Positions 7,870 through 16,055 of a stretch of DNA of 39,671 nt are shown here, piece after piece. Source of the stretch: SIG455 sp045646385 (lineage in GTDB: Bacteria; Bacillota; Clostridia; UMGS1810); contig JAZRKQ010000023.1 of assembly GCA_045646385.1 (NCBI GenBank), positions 1 through 39,671 on the forward strand, read 5' to 3'. The notes under the pieces were generated by a model. The model searched no databases. It saw only the letters and a program-made list of their open reading frames with translations, and was not told the DNA's origin. The position numbers and the translations under genes are program-made. Every line of letters begins with the position of its first letter. Positions within the stretch are counted from its first letter, which is position 1.

Positions 7870-7898
7870 AAAAGCCTTTACGTAACGTAAAGGCTTTT
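7870..7898. terminator. Bidirectional terminator between antitoxin and lspA
   Basis: AAAAGCCTTTACG (7870-7882) pairs perfectly with 7886-7898 across a 3-base loop, with A-rich sequence before and T-rich sequence after. It lies between the convergent antitoxin and lspA genes. Confidence 0.85.
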
Positions 7899-7904
7899 AA
7901 AATT

Positions 7905-8342
7905 TTATTCGTCTTTTTTAAGGATATACAAGCACAGAAGTCCTGTTCCAACAACTATGCAGCAATCTGCAAAGTTGAACACGGGAAAGTCTATAAACGT
8001 TGCTTGTATCATATCCACCACATAGCCGTAGCAAAATCTGTCGATTAAGTTGCCTATAGCACCTGCGCCGATAAGCGCGGCAGACCATTTAAAAAGTTTT
8101 GACTGCGGCTTTGTTTTAATTATATACACACAAAGTGCCGCAAGCACCACAACAGTTACAATCACAAAAATCCATCTTGCATTTTGCATTATGCCGAATG
8201 CCGCACCTCTGTTTTCCACATAAGTCAGCGACAAAACTTTTGGTATCAGCACTATGCTTTCAATCGGTTTTAAAAGGTTAATTGTCAGAATTTTTGTTAT
8301 GCGGTCAAGTATAATTAAGGCGATACAAAGAGCAATCATCAT
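7905..8342 (-). CDS. lspA: Lipoprotein signal peptidase II
   Basis: LspA cleaves the signal peptide of diacylglyceryl-modified prolipoproteins in the membrane. The 145-aa protein has four hydrophobic segments. The catalytic aspartates sit in the family boxes GNLIDR and FNFADCCIVVG, and VENRGAAFGI is the conserved substrate-site loop. It is the last gene of a proS-gltX-lspA operon and overlaps gltX by 4 bp (ATGA). Confidence 0.95.
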   Translation of the reverse strand: MMIALCIALIILDRITKILTINLLKPIESIVLIPKVLSLTYVENRGAAFGIMQNARWIFVIVTVVVLAALCVYIIKTKPQSKLFKWSAALIGAGAIGNLIDRFCYGYVVDMIQATFIDFPVFNFADCCIVVGTGLLCLYILKKDE

Positions 8343-9790
8343 GATAATTTCTCTATACCTTTCTTAACTCTGGCGATAGTTTCGTCTTTGCCGAGGATAG
8401 CCGCCAAATCCACACCGCCGCCGGGGGTAAATGGCAGACCGCTTACTGCAACACGCAACGGCCAGAGAATAATGCCGTTTTTAACCTCTAACTTTTCGAT
8501 AAGTTCAAAAAGTGCGTTATGGATATTATCCATAGTCCAATCTTCTACATTCTCTAAAACAGGCAGAATAGCCTTTAAAGAGTCCAGAGAGTTTTCGGGA
8601 TTGGTTTTCATTTTCTTGTGAGTGTAGAGTTCGTTATCATACTCGGGGAGTTCGTCTATGAAAGTAAGTTGGTCAGCAATATCGGTAAACTTTTCAACCC
8701 TTGCGTGCAGAAGTGCACAGATAGCGTCCATATCAATATCGGTGCGTTTAACAGCCGCTTTAATATAAGGCATAGCCTCTTTAGCGAAATCCTCTTCGCT
8801 CATTTTACGGATATACTCGCCGTTCATCCACGAAAGTTTTTTCTCGTCAAATATAGCGGGGGATTTGCTTATACCGCTTATGGAAAAGTGCTCAATCAAC
8901 TCGTCCATTGTGAAGATTTCCTGCTCGCCTCCGGGGCTCCAACCGAGGAGTGCAACGTAGTTCACGATTGCCTCTTTAAGATATCCTTTGTTTATAAAGT
9001 CCTCGTAAGATGCGTCACCTTCACGTTTGCTGAGTTTTTTGCCCGAATCTTTCATAACGGGTGATACGTGGATATATTTGGGGATTTCCCAACCGAATGA
9101 TTCGTATATGAGGTTGTATTTGGGCGTACTTGAAAGATACTCGTTACCGCGAATAACGTGGGTAATGTTCATCAGGTGGTCGTCTATAACATTTGCAAAG
9201 TTGTATGTTGGCAGACCGTCTGATTTTAAAAGCACGTTTTCGTCTAAGATTGCATTATCTACTGTGATATCGCCAAAAATCTCGTCGTGGAAAGTGGTTT
9301 TTCCGTGCGGGTCAATCTTCTGGCGGATAACGTAGGGAATACCTGCATCAATTTTTTCCTGAATCTCTTCTTTTGAAAGACCTTTGCAGTAGCCGTCGTA
9401 TTTAGGGGTGATGCCCTTTGCGGCTTGTGCTTCTTTTAACTTATCAAGTCTTTCTTTATCACAGAAGCAGTAGTATGCGCCGCCGAGTTCAACCAGTTTT
9501 TCGGCATACTCTTTGTAAAGACCTCTGCGCTCGCTCTGGATATACGGGCCGTATTCACCGCCAACGTCAGGACCTTCGTCGTGGATAAGGCCTGTGTCTT
9601 TCATTGTTCTGTATATAAGGTCAACTGCACCCTCAACGTATCTTTCCTGGTCGGTGTCCTCTATACGCAGTATAAAATCGCCGCCCTCATGCTTTGTAAG
9701 TAAGTATGCATACAAAGCAGTTCTGAGGTTTCCTATATGCATATAACCCGTCGGGCTGGGTGCAAATCTTGTTCTTATTTTTCCGCTCAT
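8339..9790 (-). CDS. gltX: Glutamyl-tRNA synthetase
   Basis: GluRS charges tRNA-Glu. It is a class I synthetase of 483 aa with the HIGH box as HIGN (SPTGYMHIGNLRTALYAYLL, residues about 11-30) and the KMSKS box as KLSKREGD near residue 255. The C-terminal third is the helical anticodon-binding domain. Whether it is discriminating or also charges tRNA-Gln cannot be read here. It starts 3 bp after proS and overlaps lspA by 4 bp, so the three genes form one operon. Confidence 0.97.
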   Translation of the reverse strand: MSGKIRTRFAPSPTGYMHIGNLRTALYAYLLTKHEGGDFILRIEDTDQERYVEGAVDLIYRTMKDTGLIHDEGPDVGGEYGPYIQSERRGLYKEYAEKLVELGGAYYCFCDKERLDKLKEAQAAKGITPKYDGYCKGLSKEEIQEKIDAGIPYVIRQKIDPHGKTTFHDEIFGDITVDNAILDENVLLKSDGLPTYNFANVIDDHLMNITHVIRGNEYLSSTPKYNLIYESFGWEIPKYIHVSPVMKDSGKKLSKREGDASYEDFINKGYLKEAIVNYVALLGWSPGGEQEIFTMDELIEHFSISGISKSPAIFDEKKLSWMNGEYIRKMSEEDFAKEAMPYIKAAVKRTDIDMDAICALLHARVEKFTDIADQLTFIDELPEYDNELYTHKKMKTNPENSLDSLKAILPVLENVEDWTMDNIHNALFELIEKLEVKNGIILWPLRVAVSGLPFTPGGGVDLAAILGKDETIARVKKGIEKLS

Positions 9791-9793
9791 ATT

Positions 9794-11497
9794 TTATACC
9801 TCTCTAACTTTTGCTATTGCTTTTGCAACTGCATCGGCTACTGTTAACTCTTCCATATTGCCCGATGCACGCTCTTTATATTCAACTATGCCGTCAGCGG
9901 CTTTTTTACCTACTGTAATTCTCAGCGGATAACCGATTAAGTCAGCGTCTTTAAATTTAACACCTACACGTTCGTTGCGGTCGTCCAAAACTGCCTCAAC
10001 ACCGTTTGCGATAAGTTCGTTGTAGATTTTATCTGCAAGTTCAGCCTGAGCAGCGTCGTTTGAGTTTACGGGCACAACTGCCACGTGGAACGGAGCAACG
10101 CTCATCGGCCAGATGATGCCGTTTTCGTCTGAGTGTTGTTCGATTATAGCGGCTAAGCATCTTGAAACGCCTATGCCGTAGCAACCCATAATAAGTGTCT
10201 GGTCTTTGCCGTTTTCATCGAGTACTGTGCAACCCATAGCCTCAGAATATTTTGTGCCGAGTTTGAATATGTGACCAACCTCTATACCTCGGCAGGTTTT
10301 AATCTCAGCCTTGCCGCATACGGGGCAGATGTCGCCCTCGGTGATGTTGCGAAAATCGCCGATAAAATCTGGTGTAAAGTCACGTTCAATATTTACGTTT
10401 TCAAAGTGGTAGTCGCCCTCGTTTGCGCCAACAACCATATTTTTCATACAAGCAATTTCGTTATCTGCGATTATCTCAACTTTTTCCTTTAAGCCTATAG
10501 GACCTGCAAAGCCTACGGGCGCGCCCGTTATGCGCATAACGTCTTCGGCAGAAGCAAGTTCCAGTTCAAGTGCGCCGAGGTGATTTTTAAGTTTTGTTTC
10601 GTTAACCTCTCTGTCACCGCGAAGCATTACTGCAACGCATTTGTCGTCGGCACGGTAGATAAGTGTTTTTGCAAAGTGCTTAGCGTCTGTATTTAAACTT
10701 TCGGTAAGTTCTTCTATAGTTCTGCTGTTGGGTGTGTGGATTTTGTTCATATCCAGCATTTCGGCAGAGTCTTTTTCGCCTGCTACGCACTGTGCTTTTT
10801 CCTCGTTTGCACAGTATCCGCATGAGCAGTATGCGATTGTATCTTCACCGATTTCGGACTTAACCATAAACTCCTGCGAGCCAGAACCGCCCATTGCACC
10901 TGAGTCTGCATCAACTGCAAGGTAGTCAAGGTCCATAGCGTCAAAAATCTCGCAGTATGCATCGTACATATTTTTGTATGATGCATCAAGCCCTGCCTGG
11001 TCACGGTCGAAAGAGTAAGCGTCTTTCATAATAAACTCACGGCTGCGGATAACACCGAATCTCGGACGACGCTCGTCACGGTACTTGGTTTGAATCTGGT
11101 ATAAAGTTACGGGCAACTGCTTGTACGAATGAATGTTGTTTTTAACGGTGTCTGTAAAAATCTCCTCGTGTGTGGGGCCTAAGCAGAAATCCCTCTGTCC
11201 TCTGTCTTTTAAGCGGAACATATCCTCGCCGAAAACTTCCCATCTGCCCGATTCCTCGTAGTATTCTTTAGGAAGCAGAGCGCTCATCAAAAGTTCCTGT
11301 GCGTTATGGTTGTCCATACCTTTGCGTACAATATTCTCCACTTTTTTAAGTGCACGCAAGCCAAGCGGCAGATACGAGTATACGCCTGAGGCAAGTTTCC
11401 TCATAAGACCTGCCCTGAGCATCAACTGATGGCTTGTAATCTCCGCCTCTGCAGGTACATCACGCAGGGTGGGTGCTAAGTATTTTGATAATTTCAT
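9794..11497 (-). CDS. proS: Prolyl-tRNA synthetase (bacterial type)
   Basis: ProRS charges tRNA-Pro. The 567-aa class II enzyme has the N-terminal bacterial signature LAPTLRDVPAEAE, motif 2 around QTKYRDERRPRFGVIRSREF, the editing (INS) domain in the middle (about residues 225-405), and motif 3 in MGCYGIGVSRCLAAIIEQ. The C-terminal anticodon-binding domain follows. A CxC-type segment (YCSCGYCANEEKAQC) and CPVCG lie inside the insertion, as in many Firmicutes. It heads the proS-gltX-lspA operon from its own promoter. The leader is too short for a T-box. Confidence 0.97.
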   Translation of the reverse strand: MKLSKYLAPTLRDVPAEAEITSHQLMLRAGLMRKLASGVYSYLPLGLRALKKVENIVRKGMDNHNAQELLMSALLPKEYYEESGRWEVFGEDMFRLKDRGQRDFCLGPTHEEIFTDTVKNNIHSYKQLPVTLYQIQTKYRDERRPRFGVIRSREFIMKDAYSFDRDQAGLDASYKNMYDAYCEIFDAMDLDYLAVDADSGAMGGSGSQEFMVKSEIGEDTIAYCSCGYCANEEKAQCVAGEKDSAEMLDMNKIHTPNSRTIEELTESLNTDAKHFAKTLIYRADDKCVAVMLRGDREVNETKLKNHLGALELELASAEDVMRITGAPVGFAGPIGLKEKVEIIADNEIACMKNMVVGANEGDYHFENVNIERDFTPDFIGDFRNITEGDICPVCGKAEIKTCRGIEVGHIFKLGTKYSEAMGCTVLDENGKDQTLIMGCYGIGVSRCLAAIIEQHSDENGIIWPMSVAPFHVAVVPVNSNDAAQAELADKIYNELIANGVEAVLDDRNERVGVKFKDADLIGYPLRITVGKKAADGIVEYKERASGNMEELTVADAVAKAIAKVREV

Positions 11498-11546
11498 TAT
11501 ATATGCAACCTTTCTGTATTATTTTTTGCATTATATTTCACATTAT

Positions 11547-11575
11547 AGTATATATTATTTTTGTGTTTTGCGCAA
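11547..11575 (-). promoter_or_regulatory. Probable promoter of the proS operon
   Basis: On the minus strand TTGCGC (11575-11570) and TATACT (11552-11547) are separated by 17 bases, about 50 bp before the proS start codon. Confidence 0.6.
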
Positions 11576-11598
11576 TAGTTATTTATACAATTTTAATA

Positions 11599-11627
11599 TT
11601 GTATTTTGTGCTAAAATATATTAAAAT
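11599..11627 (+). promoter_or_regulatory. Probable promoter of the M18 aminopeptidase gene
   Basis: TTGTAT (11599-11604) and TAAAAT (11622-11627) are 17 bases apart, about 40 bp before the start codon. Divergent from the proS promoter. Confidence 0.55.
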
Positions 11628-11668
11628 ATATAAGATGTAGTGTTTTTTTGAAAGGATTTGATTTGATA

Positions 11669-13021
11669 ATGAAAAACGCATGGAAAAATATTGACGATAA
11701 AAAACTTGTTCTCGCCTTTTCTGACGGGTATATAAATTTTTTGAATATTGGTAAAACAGAACGCACCTGTGTTGACTTTGTAAAAGGGTTAGCCGAGGAG
11801 CAGGGATTTAAAAATATTGATGCCGTGTCATCATTAAAAGCAGGCGACAAGGTGTATAAAATCAATCGTGGTAAAAACATCATTCTGGCACGTATCGGAA
11901 GTGATGATATTATAAACGGAACAAACATTATTGCCGCACATATAGACAGCCCGCGCATTGATTTAAAGCAGAATCCGCTTTACGAGGATTCCTCGCTGGC
12001 ACTTTTTAAAACTCACTATTACGGGGGACTTAAAAAATATCAGTGGACTGCAATACCGCTTTCTTTAATAGGTGTTGTTATAGACGCTGACGGAAATACT
12101 GTTAATGTAAATATCGGTGAGGACGAGGGCGACCCAGTTTTAACCATAACAGACCTCCTGCCACATCTTGCGTCCGACCAGATGAGCAAAAAAATGACAG
12201 AGGCATTCACTGGTGAGGATTTAAATGTTTTAGTAGGCTCAATGCCCCACGACGACGAGGAAAAAACCGTTAAGGATTATATCCTCGATATTTTAAAGGA
12301 CAAATACAATATCACCGAAGAAGATTTTATCAGCGCAGAACTTGAGATTGTACCTGCATTCAAAGCATGCTCGGTAGGGCTTGATTCGTCTATGGTGGGC
12401 GCATACGGACAGGACGACAGAGTGTGCGCATACACCGCTATGAAAGCGATATTTGACTGTGCCGACACCACACGCACCGCAGTATGCTACCTTGCAGATA
12501 AAGAGGAAATCGGTTCTATCGGTAATACAGGTATGAAGTCAAGATTTTTTGAAAATTTCATTGCCGAGATTATAGAGAAAATCAAGGGTGACTATAACGA
12601 TATGTATCTGCGCCGTACGCTTAGTGCGTCAATGTGTTTGTCTGCAGACGTTGGTGTTGCGCTTGACCCCAACTACAAAAGCGTTTCCGAAGAAAAGAAC
12701 AGCGCATACCTCGGCGGAGGTTTAACAATGTGCAAATACACAGGTTCGCGCGGTAAATACTCAACTTCTGATGCTAATGCGGAATTTGTTGGAAAGATTC
12801 GTAAGATATTTAACGATGCAGGCATAGCGTGGCAGACCGGTGAACTCGGTAAAGTAGACCAGGGCGGCGGCGGAACTGTTGCACAGTATATTGCAAACCT
12901 TGATGTGGATACCATTGATGTAGGAGTATCACTGCTTTCTATGCACGCGCCGTTTGAAATTGCTTCAAAGGCAGATGTTTATATGGCTTATCTTGGTTAT
13001 AAAGCATTTTACCTTGCGTAA
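11669..13021 (+). CDS. M18-family metallo-aminopeptidase
   Basis: M18 enzymes are cytoplasmic dizinc aminopeptidases, often preferring acidic N-terminal residues. From ATG 11669 the protein is 450 aa. Zinc and catalytic residues are in AAHIDSPRIDLK (His, Asp), GAYGQDDRV (bridging Asp), DKEEIGS (Glu-Glu) and LSMHAPFEI near the C-terminus (His). The start is a choice between ATG 11669 and TTG 11663, which has better spacing to AAAGGA (11651-11656); MKNAW is a usual beginning for clostridial members, so ATG is preferred. It has its own promoter. Confidence 0.93.
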   Translation: MKNAWKNIDDKKLVLAFSDGYINFLNIGKTERTCVDFVKGLAEEQGFKNIDAVSSLKAGDKVYKINRGKNIILARIGSDDIINGTNIIAAHIDSPRIDLKQNPLYEDSSLALFKTHYYGGLKKYQWTAIPLSLIGVVIDADGNTVNVNIGEDEGDPVLTITDLLPHLASDQMSKKMTEAFTGEDLNVLVGSMPHDDEEKTVKDYILDILKDKYNITEEDFISAELEIVPAFKACSVGLDSSMVGAYGQDDRVCAYTAMKAIFDCADTTRTAVCYLADKEEIGSIGNTGMKSRFFENFIAEIIEKIKGDYNDMYLRRTLSASMCLSADVGVALDPNYKSVSEEKNSAYLGGGLTMCKYTGSRGKYSTSDANAEFVGKIRKIFNDAGIAWQTGELGKVDQGGGGTVAQYIANLDVDTIDVGVSLLSMHAPFEIASKADVYMAYLGYKAFYLA

Positions 13022-13061
13022 ATGTACAGGTATTTGTTCCATAACTGGAAAACAACTATAC

Positions 13062-13091
13062 TTGTGTTGATTATTGTTTTGGTTGTACAAT
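13062..13091 (+). promoter_or_regulatory. Possible promoter of lon
   Basis: TTGTGT (13062-13067) and TACAAT (13086-13091) are separated by 18 bases, 36 bp before the lon start. No CIRCE or CtsR box was recognised nearby. Confidence 0.4.
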
Positions 13092-13127
13092 AACTGTAAG
13101 AAATATAAATAATAAGGAGAACTATCA

Positions 13128-15464
13128 TTGATTACAAAACAGCAAATTCTACCGGTACTGCCCTTAAGAGGTCTTCCGGTATACCCATACATGATTATAC
13201 ACTTTGATGCCGGCAGAGATTTTACCATAAAAGCCATAGAAGAGGCAATGGCTGATGATGGTTTGATTATGCTTATCTCTCAGCGTGACTTTGAGGTGGC
13301 AGAGCCTAAAGAGGCAGACCTGTACGACGTAGGCACTATTGCTAAAATCCGTCAGATTTTAAAGCGTAGTGACGACGATTTCAGAATTGCTGTAGAGGGT
13401 ATCAGCCGTGCATCGGTTAATACTTTTGTGCAGACACGCCCATACTTTTTGGCAGATGTCACCGAGATTTTGGACTCACCTCTTGATGAGGGCGACAAAA
13501 TCGAGGGTGACGTTTACATGGAAAAGATAAAACAGATGTGCCGCAGCGGTGCATTTGCACCGAAAGACCCCGATGCCGCAGAAGCTTTAAAAACGCTGGA
13601 TTCCATTGAAGATCACGCATATTTCAGCGATGTTGTTGCCGCAAATGTATACAGTACATTGGAAAAGAAACAGTCTGTTTTAGCCGAGTTTGATGTTGTA
13701 AAAAGATTAAAACTTTTAACAGATATTATAGGCGATGAAATCCAACTTATAAATTTAGAGTCTAAAATAGACAGTAAAGTACACAGAAATATAGACAAAC
13801 ACCAGAAAGAATATTTCCTGCGTGAGCAGTTGAAGGTTATTCGTGGTGAACTTGGCGACGACGAAAGTATTGACAAAGATATTGACGAATACCGTAAAAA
13901 ATTGTCGGACAAAAAAGCGCCTGAGGCAGTAATTGCCAAGTGCGAAAAAGAGATGGAACGTTTGGAGAAGATGCAGCCCGGCAGTCCCGAATCAGGCGTT
14001 GTAAGAACGTACCTTGACTGGGTTACCGACCTGCCTTGGGGAATTAAAACCGACGAAAATTATGACATATCCGGTGCAGAGAAAATTTTAGAGGCAGACC
14101 ACTACGGGCTCAAAAAAGTTAAAGAACGTATACTGGAGTTTTTGTCTGTGCGCACGTTAACGGGCGGTGCAAAAACACCTATTATATGTTTGGTCGGCCC
14201 TCCGGGTGTGGGTAAAACATCTATAGCAAAATCAATTGCTAAAGCAACCGGAAGAAACTACGTACGCATATCCCTTGGCGGTATACGTGACGAAGCCGAG
14301 ATACGCGGCCACAGAAAAACATACATAGGCGCTATGCCCGGCAGAATTATAACCGCTATTAAGAAGGCGGAAAGTTCCAATCCGCTTATCCTTTTGGATG
14401 AGATAGACAAACTCTCTGCCGACTACAAGGGCGATCCATCGTCAGCACTTTTGGAAGTTTTGGACAGCGAACAGAACTTTGCTTTCCGTGACCACTTTAT
14501 AGAACTTGACGTTGACCTTTCTGACGTAATGTTTGTAACAACCGCTAATTCTGTAGAAGATATTGACCGACCGCTTCTTGACAGAATGGAAATTATAGAT
14601 ATATCGGGTTATACTGAGTATGATAAGATAAACATTGCCCGAGAGCATCTTATTCCAAGACTTATGGAACAACACGGATTAAAGAAAAGTACGCTCCGCA
14701 TAAGCAGGGAGGCTATAGCCGACATTATAAACGGCTACACCCGTGAGGCAGGTGTACGTAATTTAGAACGAAAACTTGCACAGGTAATGCGCAGAAGCGC
14801 TGCCACAACAGTTAAAGAGGGTGCAAAAACCGTTTCCGTCGGACGAAAAAATCTTGAAACATTCCTCGGTAAAAAAATATTCAAAGATGATGATAAATCC
14901 AAAACCAATCAGATTGGCGTTGTAAACGGTCTGGCGTGGACTCAGTACGGCGGTGATACACTGTGCGTTGAGGTAAACTGCATGAAAGGCAGCGGCAAAA
15001 CAGAACTTACAGGCTCACTCGGCGATGTTATGAAAGAGTCTGCCGTAGCGGCAATCAGTTTTATACGTTCAAAGGCAGACGAACTTAACATTGATTCTGA
15101 TTTCCATAAAACAACTGACATACATATCCACGTGCCCGAGGGTGCTACACCTAAGGACGGCCCCTCTGCAGGCATCACTATGGCAACTGCCGTTGTATCT
15201 GCGCTTACAAAAACGGGCGTGCGTGCAGACGTTGCCATGACGGGTGAGATTACCCTTCGCGGCAGAGTTCTGCCAATCGGGGGCCTCAGGGAAAAATCAC
15301 TTGCCGCATACAGAGCAGGTGCAACAACCGTTATTATTCCAAAAGCAAATGTTGCTGATTTGGACGATATCCCTACTGAAGTGAGGGAAAAGATAAACTT
15401 TGTACCTGTTGAGCATATGGATGAGGTATTAAAAATCGCTTTTGAGAAAGGCGCGGAAAAATGA
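13128..15464 (+). CDS. lon: ATP-dependent protease Lon (LonA type)
   Basis: Lon unfolds and degrades damaged and regulatory proteins in the cytoplasm. The 778-aa protein has the N-terminal substrate domain (from ILPVLPLRGLPVYPYM), a AAA+ module with Walker A GPPGVGKT (from about residue 357) and Walker B LILLDEIDK, and the C-terminal protease domain. The catalytic dyad is Ser680 (PKDGPSAGITMA) and Lys723 (GGLREKSLAA), 43 residues apart as in E. coli Lon. The start is a TTG at 13128 behind AAGGAG. ysxC overlaps its end by 4 bp, the usual lonA-ysxC pairing of Firmicutes. Confidence 0.97.
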   Translation: MITKQQILPVLPLRGLPVYPYMIIHFDAGRDFTIKAIEEAMADDGLIMLISQRDFEVAEPKEADLYDVGTIAKIRQILKRSDDDFRIAVEGISRASVNTFVQTRPYFLADVTEILDSPLDEGDKIEGDVYMEKIKQMCRSGAFAPKDPDAAEALKTLDSIEDHAYFSDVVAANVYSTLEKKQSVLAEFDVVKRLKLLTDIIGDEIQLINLESKIDSKVHRNIDKHQKEYFLREQLKVIRGELGDDESIDKDIDEYRKKLSDKKAPEAVIAKCEKEMERLEKMQPGSPESGVVRTYLDWVTDLPWGIKTDENYDISGAEKILEADHYGLKKVKERILEFLSVRTLTGGAKTPIICLVGPPGVGKTSIAKSIAKATGRNYVRISLGGIRDEAEIRGHRKTYIGAMPGRIITAIKKAESSNPLILLDEIDKLSADYKGDPSSALLEVLDSEQNFAFRDHFIELDVDLSDVMFVTTANSVEDIDRPLLDRMEIIDISGYTEYDKINIAREHLIPRLMEQHGLKKSTLRISREAIADIINGYTREAGVRNLERKLAQVMRRSAATTVKEGAKTVSVGRKNLETFLGKKIFKDDDKSKTNQIGVVNGLAWTQYGGDTLCVEVNCMKGSGKTELTGSLGDVMKESAVAAISFIRSKADELNIDSDFHKTTDIHIHVPEGATPKDGPSAGITMATAVVSALTKTGVRADVAMTGEITLRGRVLPIGGLREKSLAAYRAGATTVIIPKANVADLDDIPTEVREKINFVPVEHMDEVLKIAFEKGAEK

Positions 15465-16051
15465 ACATACACAACGTAAACTTTTTGATATCGGCAGTAA
15501 ATCCTAAGCAGTATCCTGCGGCAAACGTACCTGAACTTGCCTTTGCAGGACGCTCCAACGTGGGTAAATCTTCGCTGATCAATAAACTTTTAAACCGTAA
15601 AAACCTTGCGCGTGTAAGCCAGAAGCCCGGCAAAACCGCAACTATCAACTTTTTCGATATTGACGGAGCAATAAATTTTGTAGACCTTCCCGGATACGGC
15701 TTTGCAAGAGTTTCTAAGGAAGAGAAGAAAAAATGGGGCAATATTATAGAAACTTACCTTAATACAAGAGAGAACCTTTCTCAGGTAATTTTGCTTGTAG
15801 ACAGCCGCCACACACCTACAGAGGACGACCGCACCATGATGGGCTTTATCCGTGCCGTGTGTGACCGTGCCGTAGTTATTGCAACTAAGTGCGATAAACT
15901 CAAAAAAAGCGAGATTGAGCCAAAAATGTACGATATCATTAAAACTCTGCGCTTAGAGGGTGATGATATAATCATACCCTTTTCAACGGTAAACGGTATG
16001 GGTGTTGAGGAATTCTGGAGTTATGTATCAGAGGTTATAGGAGTAGAATAA
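15461..16051 (+). CDS. ysxC: Ribosome biogenesis GTPase YsxC/EngB
   Basis: This essential GTPase takes part in assembling the 50S ribosomal subunit. The 196-aa protein has G1 GRSNVGKSSLINKLL (from about residue 29), the G2 region KPGKTATINFF, G3 DLPGYGF, and G4 TKCDK. Its ATG overlaps the end of lon (ATGA). pcrA starts 4 bp after its stop, so lon-ysxC-pcrA is read as one transcript. Confidence 0.96.
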   Translation: MNIHNVNFLISAVNPKQYPAANVPELAFAGRSNVGKSSLINKLLNRKNLARVSQKPGKTATINFFDIDGAINFVDLPGYGFARVSKEEKKKWGNIIETYLNTRENLSQVILLVDSRHTPTEDDRTMMGFIRAVCDRAVVIATKCDKLKKSEIEPKMYDIIKTLRLEGDDIIIPFSTVNGMGVEEFWSYVSEVIGVE

Positions 16052-16055
16052 GCAA

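Noticed and set aside
9800..11545. T-box leader ahead of proS or lysS
   Set aside because: The proS promoter leaves a leader of only a few tens of bases, and lysS follows greA by 14 bp; neither has room for a T-box and no TGGN-type core was seen.
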